From NCBI GenBank assembly GCA_031213475.1, contig JARUPZ010000020.1, positions 8,093,207-8,157,206 of the forward strand: a stretch of DNA of 64,000 nt, given 5' to 3'. Every line of letters begins with the position of its first letter. Positions within the stretch are counted from its first letter, which is position 1. The notes below the pieces were generated by a model. The model ran no database searches and was not told where the DNA came from. It saw only the letters and a list, made by a program, of their open reading frames with translations. The position numbers and the translations under genes are program-made. This document shows positions 56,792-64,000 of this stretch, piece after piece. Origin of the DNA: Nereocystis luetkeana (Eukaryota > Sar > Phaeophyceae > Laminariales > Laminariaceae).

Positions 56792-56825
56792 GTGGGGCGT
56801 GTCTATTCGCCTGCACGCCTCGCTT

Positions 56826-57002
56826 TCGTTGAGTAGTAGTACGCCTGCATTCTTCTCGCGAAACGACGCTGCAACGGTTTCGCGTCTCGTTGGTGTGACG
56901 TTTCGACCCGAAACGATATCGACGCTCTGCGGCGTGTCGAGTCCTGAAGGAGTGGAAGGTCTTTTCGGGGACGCACTGCAGATTCCAATGGTCACCGACT
57001 AA
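56826..57002 (+). CDS. putative terminal exon, unknown gene
   Basis: STPAFFSRNDAATVSRLVGV, TFRPETISTLCGVSSPEGVE and GLFGDALQIPMVTD to TAA. It probably ends the gene upstream of the USP. Confidence 0.4.
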   Translation, partial: SLSSSTPAFFSRNDAATVSRLVGVTFRPETISTLCGVSSPEGVEGLFGDALQIPMVTD

Positions 57003-57156
57003 AAATCTTCTAAACCTCGGACAGATCAGATAGATCATGATCTATATATCTATCTACTGTAGACCATCTAGTTCCTGGCCTGCCGTTGTGGGAGGTGTAA
57101 CACAGGATCTGCATAGTACAGATCAAAACCCAAGAAGTATATGTTAGATCTTGCAG

Positions 57157-57408
57157 ACTACACCGCCCCCACCCGGCATCATCTATCTAGATCATACAGA
57201 TCAGGAGTATGCGTGCCCTGAATTTTCTGCAGTAGACCATGAACCGTGGGAATCGATGGTCTGCACCAGGCGTGAAACCTTTTTTGATACACTATTCAAG
57301 TGTGATGGTGCTTTCCAAGCAGAGCACGACATCATGGTCAAAGCTCCTCCCCTCCTTGCCTGCTTGCCTCGCTTCAATCCGACCCCTACACCTGTGTTGC
57401 TAGACCGG
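57157..57408 (+). CDS. open stretch just before the USP Cys box
   Basis: CTTGCAG| then an 84-codon frame with IIYLDHTDQEYACPEFSAVD, TRRETFFDTLFKCDGAFQAE and VKAPPLLACLPRFNP. It ends at a GTAGGG that overlaps the acceptor needed for the Cys-box exon. Adding one G in the GGGG run at 57412 would fuse both frames. Confidence 0.4.
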
Positions 57409-60400
57409 GTAGGGGACTGTCGAACCCGGGAAATCAATGCGCTACCAACGCCGTGCTGCAGACGCTACGCGGTAACCCCGGCATTAGGACTGCCATGAAG
57501 CTTGCAGAAGGTGAGGCTAGCATACGAGACACCCCGCCTCTGCCTGGGGCAAGCACTGTCTGCCTAGTCGGTAAAACCTGACGTGCTCCGTCCCGGCATT
57601 GTAAAGATGCAAGGGTCTATGATCGTATGATCGTACGACTACGGCCATACTTGACATGACTACACCCCCCCTGAAAAAATGCAAACGTGGCCGTCTATAG
57701 TCTCCTCCGTTTACCGTTAAGACGTGCACAGCAGTCCCTACGACACACCGAACCGCCAAGGGCCGCTAAAATGCTCAATACACCAGTAAGTTTAGGCCAC
57801 GGCTCGTACGTGAGCGCGGTCCGCAAAGGCGTGCGCTCATTTTTTATCAGACGTGCGCTGCACCGAATACACTTGCTGTGGCAGCAGGAGCTAGGCGCAA
57901 GTAGTGTGGGCGCCCCACGTTCGCAGCCGCGACTAAACACGAAACAATACAGCGCTTAATATTTTATTGAGCCCCCGGGTAGCTTTGTTTGTAGCTGGAA
58001 CGTCGGGTGGCTCTTTGACGATGTTTTCTCTCTCCATTAGGCCACAAGCCGTCTGATTTTCCCCTTCCCTGTCGTTTCTCATTCCTTCCGGCTTTCAAGC
58101 AAACCCGCTGCGGGAAAACGCTCTGGCGCCGGCACTGGGTTCTCTCTTCGAGGTCAGAATGTAACCAGATGTCTATCTCGCTAGACTAGACTCCCTCGTA
58201 TATGTTTCGTCAGCGGCAATGGCGGGATCGTAGAACCTCGTAGGCTTACAACACCGTGTCGCTAATCTGCAACCACTCGGCACGCCCGAAACGACGAGAT
58301 CAACCTACCGTCTTCGTCTCTATCTGCAGTCGCTGATGCAGAATGTGTTGTAGAGGGGTATAGACCTGACCGACTGTCGAAAGAGCGGGGCAAGCCGATG
58401 GCGACTCAGACAACGCTGCGTACATATAGACCGTCAGCCGTTTATGGGGAACACCGCTTGCTTCAGCGATGGACGTGTTCCCCGACCCTCCTTATTGGCC
58501 AAACTAAACCGTGACATTCACGCGGTGGCAACGTCGTTTTTTTTTTTCAGGACATGGAGCAAGACTCGTGTGGTGCCTGCGAGGTTGGCCCCGACATCCT
58601 CGACGCGATCAACCGCGCGCCGAACGTGAGAAGCCGAGCGTGACGAGATACACCCACGGTCTGTCTGTAGAAACAACAACAACAACAACAACAGAGGCAC
58701 ATTAACAGCAGTAGGCACTGTTCGAACAATGCACGTACGGTAGAGATGCACAACGAGTTTTTTGTTCTGAGCCTCCTCGATTGATGACCTCTCTCTCTAT
58801 CTTCACCCAAAAACTCTGTCGAGAGCTAAATTTAAGACGACTTGAAAAGAAAAAAGCATGGCCTATATAGGTATACAACGATTTCGTTTTAAACAATCAA
58901 TGGCCTTCCATCGGCATTGGGTAGTTCATAAGTGTAGGGGCCCATCAGTCCGAAATGGACTGGCCAAAAAAGGTACAGTGCCTCTATCATAGCGCGGGTC
59001 TCACAGTACCTCCATCGTAGTGCGGGTCAAAAAAAGGTACAGTATCTCTATCGTAGCGCGGGTCTTACAGTGCCTCTATCGTAGTGCGAGTCAGAAAAGG
59101 TACAGTACCTCTATCGTACCGCGAGTCTTATAGTACGTCTGCCAAAAAAAGGTACAGTAGCTCTCTTGTGATTTGGGTTCGCTCGCCTAGAACGTTTGTT
59201 GCTGTTGTGCCTCTTCAATATCCGAATAATCCGCGCAAAAGGTCCGAACTGCAGCAGCAGCTGAGCAATCTGTTGTGTAGCGGTTTGGAGGCGAACAACA
59301 AGTATTGGTGTTGTTTCTGCGTTTGCCGGTGCGTGTATGGCTTCCGCAACTAAGATGCGTCGCGGCGCACCTCTTGTAAACGATTCGAATGAAAGTCGCA
59401 ACGAGGGTGGTTCTCGTCCTCTTCATTAGCGATATGTTGATGATGTGCTCCCGACCCGCGTGTGTGTGATTTCCGGTTCTATTCGAGAACAGCTCCACGC
59501 TAACGTCCAAGCCGACGCAGGCGAGGTTCTTCTGCACATGCTGAACGAACTGCGCGATGAAGCAACAAGAGATGAGGTAAGAGCGATCTTGGATGGCACA
59601 TATGCCTCATGTGAGAGGCAGGGTAGCCGTGGGAGGTTGGAGATCTCGTGATCGCAAGGCCAGCGAAAGGTAGTGCGACCCTCCTTGAGTTCTTGCGGTC
59701 GAAGTATTTTTTTTACTAACTTTCTTTTCACTTTTTTGTTCAACCCTCCGACGGATGGGTAACAATGCAGCTTAATCTCACGATAATTCCACAAATCCCA
59801 CATGTTTCGTGTGTCGATTGTACTCTGTCGTAGATACGCAATGATTGTTGTAGTACCCAAGAGTGCTACTGTGTGTCTTCCTCAAAGCCATCCAGATCGA
59901 TTGCCCCTCTCCCTGCCGGCACTGAGGGGGGACATGGTACGCACTTCCTTGTGAGCGGTAGGGCGTGGGCTAGCTTAACTATCAACGCGCTCGCTCTGCC
60001 CTTGACCGTACATTCGCAGGATGAGGTCACCCTAAGAGCTGTGGAAGGAATGGACGGCGAAATGAGCGTCCACTGCCTGTGCTCCTGCAGCCGAGTAAGC
60101 TGCGTGGATTGTCATTGCCTTATATACCTAAGCTTCTGAGCCTCCGAGATGATTACCCTCGGTTTCCGGCCTTCAGAAATATAAGTAGGTGATTCGCGGG
60201 GAGATGTACTGTAGCTGCGCGGTTTGGTGGGTCACTTGGGTGGTTGGTGGGCACGGTGCGGTTCAATACGTGAGCAGGCTCCCAGTTCAGCCCTAGATGT
60301 CGCCCACGAGTGAAAGGACGAAAGTACTCGTCCAGACACTATATATATGCGTTCATTGAAATCACACCACAGGAGCGTCTATAGAAATTTCCTTCCTGCA

Positions 60401-63400
60401 TCAAACGGCGCTGGATCTCATGGGCACCAGTTGGATACTTTCATCCATTTTCTTTCAAAAGGTAGATAATTGTGATCGGTGGTTCCAAGGGAATAAATTA
60501 TGAACACGTCCCGCGATAAGAAGGAAGACATGGACCGTAGCGGGGAGGGGGGGGCAGCTCGCGCTATGTGACACAATGCTTGAGCCGAGCTACGAAAGGG
60601 AGGGAGCTGGAGAGGCAGGGAAACCACTGTAGATCAGATGGGGTGAAAAACGTGTACCAGGTAAGTAATCACACCTACCTCATGTGTTTCACCGGCAGGA
60701 ATCGCGACCGGTGGATCGCTTCCTGATGCTACCAGTTCCCATGCAGCCGCTGCCTGAGAGGGGTCTGGCAGCGCCCGGAAGGGGTCCGACAGCGCCTGGC
60801 AAGTGCCGAAGGGGCACGCGGGGGGGACGGGGACGACGAGGAGGAAAGAGAGGGAAAGCGGCGAAAGGAGCGGGAAAGAAGTCACAGACGGGAGGAGGAG
60901 GAAATGGGGGAGGAGGGGGAGGGGGAGGGAAAGGAGGAGGGAGTGGAGGAGGAGCAGCAGGAGGAGGAGGAGGAGGCGGAGGAGGAGGAAAGCGTTCCGA
61001 GAAGCTTTCTGACTTGCTCACCAAGGTGCGGCGCGGTGGTGTCGCTAGAAATTGGTGAAGGTATTGTGCAAAACAGCGCTTGTTTAGCTTGCTGTACTGC
61101 CGGCGCACGTCACCGGACGAAGTGGGTATATAGAAGAACCGTTTAGGTGCATGCATAGATCCCGGGGCGTGACTAATATTTTGTGCGTGTTTTCGGTGCC
61201 GCCTCTCAAAGGAGCATAGTTGCACTCGACCGCCAGGACGAGCACAGTGAAATTGATGCAGGGTGTGTGAACAACGGCCCGTGTTCCAAACGCCGACATT
61301 CACGATCGTTGCGTGCTCCCCTTCTGTGGCCGGTATTATTTCACGAGCGCAGATTTTCAAGACGGAGGCTGTGGACACATGCGTGGAGTGCAGGGGGGAT
61401 CACGGGGGAGTGGTGAGATGCCGTTGAATTGATGGGCTCATATACGCACCTCGCGGAGAAGCACCTGATCTGAAGACAATTACCCCCCTCCCCCCCCTAT
61501 TTTATATAGGATGGGTTGGCGTCGGTTGGCAACGACACTGTAAAACATGCCGCTCACTACGTGAGCTAGACAACGAGGGTACCGTTTTTTTTTCTTTCAT
61601 TTTTTTGGCGGTCGCCCACAGCTAGTTGTCGAGCTAGATCATTTGTGCGAGGTAAATAACATTTACTCTGCACAAATGGGAATGATCGTACTACGTAGTG
61701 TCCAAGGTAAGGCACCCAAGAGGCAGTTACATAGTACTCCCATTGCTGTCTCTGGAATTGCCTACACCGAAAATTAAATGAACTCATTGAAGCTGTCATC
61801 CATATGCAAGTCCGCCTCACAAGCTGTTCTTAGTAGGATGCAGCTCACCCTTCATGCGACTCGTCGGACACCTCACAGCGCTTCGCGCTTGGTGCAAGCA
61901 ATGTCTGCCTGGTCGGTGAAAACCCGACATGCTTCGTCCCGGCATTGTAGGGAGGCGAGGGTCTATAGTCATACGACTACGGCCATGCATGGGATCGAGT
62001 ACATCTCTCCTATCGAATACACCCCCCCCCCCCCCCCTGCGAGACCTCCGCTGGTTTGATTTGTCGGTGTGTCCCCCCTTTTCATTGCTGGCTCTCACCT
62101 CTTCTCGCGCGCGGGTCTCACAACACGCCTCATTACCCCCGACCAGTTTCGGTTCTCGCGGCCAGGTGTGATGCAAGTGTACAGCAGCAGCAGCAACAAC
62201 AACAGCAGCAGAATGCCGTTCGCCGACCGCCAACTGTTACGGGGGATTGCAGTATCTAGAAGCCACGAACATGTCTCCCTCTTTTTTCAAACCATCTTTG
62301 GTTTTCATTATTACTCTGTTCCCCTCTTGCACTCGAGAGGGAGGAAGACGTCGAACAAAACTGACAAGTGCCTCCAGCAGCGTCGGCCATACCAAGCAAC
62401 CCGGGCTGCTGAGTGGGATAGGGTACCATCATAGATGGAGTAGTGCCCGAATTTCTATGAAACGCGCCCTCCTGCTGCATGGTCTACTTGAACGGCGCGC
62501 CCATACCCTATAGGATGGTTGCTAATGCCACGCTCGGTCAATGTATTGCCCTATTGTCTTTGGTGCCTGTATCTGGGCCCCATGGAGTATGTTCCCGTCG
62601 ACACTGAGAGGGTACGTTGCCGAGAGCGACTGGGATATTTCCTTACAAATGCCACGAATCGGCTTCGTATGCCATCTTCCGTCTTGTCTCTCTCCGCAGT
62701 CGCAACCAGGCGGAAAGTCCATGTCCACCACCATCGGCGACTGCCCCGACCATCTTGTCCTCCAGCTGGGACGGTTCAAGGGTGACGGGGGGTGAGTTCT
62801 GTGCGCTCCGAAAAAAAACGTTTCAGGGCTACAGTCAGGACGCTTGATAAGAAAACGGGCAATAAGAAAGTCAGGCTGAGATTATATAGCAGGAAAATAA
62901 TAAAGTCGGGAGGCGATACACTGAAGATAGTGCAAAACGCACCAATTCTCGAAAAAAGAATCGAGTCTGGGCCAGCTTCCCTGTTTCTTGCTAGGTGTCC
63001 TGCACTATTAATATTATGTCGGAACCATGTAAGAAGTGTTCTTCGTTTCCGGCGTGTGTGGTAGAGCGGAGGCGAGAACACCTCAACCATCGGGGACCAA
63101 GCGTTTGCTGCCATATAGCTCATGGAAAAAGTGCCCGCCTAGTTAACGCTACCGATAGAACGTACTGGTATCTCGGTGTGTTTTGGGCTGCTATTGACGC
63201 CTCGCAGAATGGTCAGGGTGGGATGGCGCAGACGTGGTCAAGCCCTGCCTGCGCTGTGCCAACCATGACGCGTGTGCGTTCTATCAATAGTGCTATTGTA
63301 GACCCACAGCTGTGAAAAGAGGGGCTGACTAACTCGTGTCGCCGCTTCGGATCGGCAAGTTCTTTTGGTTTGTCCGCCATGCAACGGGGCACTTCGTCTT

Positions 63401-63672
63401 AGCCTTCCCAAGACGCTATACACGGGCGATCGCGCGGTTCGAAAACGAGCAAGAAGACCTCGTGTCTATGAACACTTGTTACTTTATAAAATGTCGATTC
63501 TTGTTTTTTTGTACCTACGGTAGGTGCTCTTGCATCATACATACGCTCTGGTGTTCCATCGCTGAACCGCTAAATGTTTCGGCGTGGCATTCCATCAGTG
63601 TGTCGACCACTCAGATGTGGCGTACTGCATCCGATAAACGGACCATCGGCCATTCCAGATCACGCAGAGTGA
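57157..63672 (+). CDS. ubiquitin-specific protease (USP, peptidase C19), multi-exon
   Basis: Exon model: (57157-57408), 57413-57510, 58330-58439, 58551-58625, 59255-59332, 59430-59576, 60020-60094, 60699-61025, 61353-61412, 62700-62791, 62995-63028, 63360-63519, 63599-63672. All junctions from 57413 on are frame-compatible. In order they encode a Cys box (GLSNPGNQCATNAVLQTL), a QxDA box (NVQADAGEVLLHMLNEL), a zinc ribbon (VHCLCSCSR and DTCVECRGDHG), a DRFLMLPVPM segment like the family's FLDLSLPI, PDHLVLQLGRF, and a His-box candidate VRHATGHFVLAF. USPs hydrolyse ubiquitin isopeptide bonds with a Cys-His-Asp/Asn triad. Family motifs are from general knowledge. Substitutions such as GNQC for GNTC and GHF for GHY, and an uncertain start, leave open a diverged or decaying copy. 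Confidence 0.65.
57413..57510 (+). CDS. USP Cys-box exon
   Basis: GGGTAG| then GLSNPGNQCATNAVLQTLRG, NPGIRTAMKLAE, ending one base into a codon at CAGAAG|GTGAGG. Catalytic Cys is the C of GNQC; G-L-x-N-x-G-N-x-C-x-x-N-x-x-L-Q-x-L is the family signature. Confidence 0.7.
57535..57668. repeat. dispersed repeat A, short copy
   Basis: Matches from the GCACTGTCTGCCTAGTCGGT part to ACTACGGCCATAC...ACACCCCCCC. It lies in the first USP intron. Confidence 0.7.
58330..58439 (+). CDS. USP exon (linker)
   Basis: ATCTGCAG| then ADAECVVEGYRPDRLSKERG, KPMATQTTLRTYRPSA. The donor GTTTAT is weak. It joins in phase on both sides. Confidence 0.4.
58551..58625 (+). CDS. USP exon (linker)
   Basis: A T-run then TTTCAG| DMEQDSCGACEVGPDILDAI NRAPN to CCGAAC|GTGAGA. 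EQDSC...CE...ILDAI superficially mimics a QQDA box, but the better match is at 59430. Confidence 0.4.
58970..59155. repeat. tandem repeat, about 30-bp unit
   Basis: Several copies of (A)GGTACAGTRCCTCTATCGTA plus GYGCGGGTCTTA in a USP intron. Confidence 0.8.
59255..59332 (+). CDS. USP exon (linker, low certainty)
   Basis: QQLSNLLCSGLEANNKYWCC FCVCRC, placed where USPs have the ALQELFKKL-type helix. The donor (TGC|GTGTAT) was chosen only for phase. Confidence 0.35.
59430..59576 (+). CDS. USP QxDA-box exon
   Basis: TTCATTAG| then RYVDDVLPTRVCVISGSIRE, QLHANVQADAGEVLLHMLNE, LRDEATRDE to GATGAG|GTAAGA. Corresponds to QQDAxEFLxxLLDELH of the family; here the second Gln is Ala. Confidence 0.65.
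60020..60094 (+). CDS. USP exon: zinc-ribbon first half
   Basis: TTCGCAG| then DEVTLRAVEGMDGEMSVHCL CSCSR to CCGA|GTAAGC. Matches F-x-G-(x)n-C-x-(x)-C of the family. The frame is also open upstream to about 59873. Confidence 0.55.
60699..61025 (+). CDS. USP exon: FLxLPxP segment plus basic/Gly-rich insert
   Basis: CCGGCAG| then ESRPVDRFLMLPVPMQPLPE, followed by a Lys/Arg/Gly-rich insert of about 80 residues, then KRSEKLSDLLTK to CCAAG|GTGCGG. The insert sits where USP catalytic domains often carry insertions and could act as a nuclear or nucleolar signal. Confidence 0.6.
61353..61412 (+). CDS. USP exon: CxxC of the zinc ribbon
   Basis: GAGCGCAG| then IFKTEAVDTCVECRGDHGGV to GTG|GTGAGA. Together with the previous LSDLLTK it resembles the sL-x-d-x-L-x-x-F-x-x-E...C-x-x-C part of USPs. 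Confidence 0.55.
61497..62038. mobile_element. dispersed repeat A, full copy
   Basis: Near-collinear with 38297-38841, bounded by C-runs; in a USP intron. Confidence 0.75.
62700..62791 (+). CDS. USP exon: PDHLVLQLGRF block
   Basis: CTCCGCAG| then SQPGGKSMSTTIGDCPDHLV LQLGRFKGDG to GGGG|GTGAGT. Equivalent to the I-x-x-x-P-x-x-L-x-L-x-L-x-R-F strand of USPs. Confidence 0.6.
62995..63028 (+). CDS. USP micro-exon candidate
   Basis: TTGCTAG| CPALLILCRNH |GTAAGA. It is the only short segment found that restores phase between 62791 and 63360. Confidence 0.35.
63360..63519 (+). CDS. USP His-box candidate exon
   Basis: CGGCAAG| then FFWFVRHATGHFVLAFPRRY, TRAIARFENEQEDLVSMNTC to TACG|GTAGGT. GHF would supply the catalytic His (GHY in most USPs), and FENEQEDL may stand for the FDD region. 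Confidence 0.45.
63599..63672 (+). CDS. USP terminal exon candidate
   Basis: CCATCAG| CRPLRCGVLHPINGPSAIPD HAE TGA; phase-compatible with the previous exon. No family feature. Confidence 0.3.
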
Positions 63673-64000
63673 AGAAAGTCGGGGCTTGGGCTGGAGTTCG
63701 TTACCTTCCGGTCATGGAGCATGCTGCGGCAGTGTTCGCACCTATTTTTTCTTGAGACTTCTCGTCTGAGGAGTGTTATACCACGAATAATATTAAAACT
63801 ATTAGTGCGTCAGATAGTACCACCCCCAAAAAACTGATTTCGAGGAGCAATGAAAGCTCAACCTGATGAACCATCCCGTACCCTGAGTGTATCGTATGAA
63901 TACTGTAGTAAAACACTGATGGTCTTCAAGCGATACAGAAAAAAGGACGAACTGCTGAGAGAGCGTAGCGTGGTTAGGTTCAATTCGACGCGAGTCGACG

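Noticed and set aside
58551-58625. EQDSCGACE as the USP QQDA box
   Set aside because: The QADAGEVLLHMLNEL segment at 59430-59576 matches the box better and sits in the correct place; the earlier match is likely chance.
61244-61352. LLWPVLFHERRF as the USP LxLxRF strand
   Set aside because: It breaks the phase chain and the PDHLVLQLGRF segment at 62700 fits better; the phase-compatible exon here is 61353-61412 in another frame.

Overview
The window looks like nuclear DNA of an intron-rich eukaryote. Coding sequence comes as short exons bounded by GT(A/G)AG donors and pyrimidine-tract CAG acceptors. Introns are hundreds of bases to more than 1 kb long and full of simple repeats and small mobile elements. 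The proteins carry long Gly, Ala, Ser, Gln and acidic runs. No bacterial operon signals or ribosome binding sites are visible. A brown alga (Ectocarpus-like stramenopile) fits this style best, but that is inference from style, not from a marker gene.

Region 1 (about 0.4-29.8 kb, + strand) is one very large multi-exon gene. From about 6.1 kb to the stop at 29777 I can chain 20 exons whose splice phases all agree. Blocks in the right order (a W-x-x-x-G-x-L-L block, an RRxSAR basic block, a YWLK-type TPR block, a QCxxCLY block, an NRxxSW block, an LGK/QAL block and an LHA block) match CABIN1/Hir3, the large TPR subunit of the HIRA histone H3.3 chaperone complex. The N-terminal TPR part should lie upstream of the window. 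A PHD finger, which I do not know from CABIN1 of animals or plants, is encoded between the basic block and the TPR core. The protein ends in a SUMO-interaction-like motif.

Region 2 (29.8-34.2 kb) has no gene I can support. It holds simple repeats, a 45-bp minisatellite, a perfect hairpin and a tRNA-derived SINE.

Region 3 (34.2-57.0 kb) contains many + strand exons of one or more genes I cannot identify. Several are about 50-55 codons long. The region is crowded with repeats: SINEs, a poly-C-ended element with a 12-bp target duplication, two fold-back elements and a nested TIR dimer. From 47.2 to 55 kb it is built of repeated blocks: a 2.65-kb unit duplicated in tandem about 4.3 kb apart, with a third copy of its first part inverted between them to make a palindrome with 1-kb arms, and a fourth partial copy after them. 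Exon lengths differ between copies only by multiples of three in most exons, while each full copy carries different disabling changes.

Region 4 (57.1-63.7 kb, + strand) is a ubiquitin-specific protease (USP) gene. The Cys box, a QxDA box, a zinc-ribbon CxC/CxxC, a PxHLxLQLxRF block and a GHF His-box candidate occur in order on phase-compatible exons. The join just before the Cys box is uncertain.
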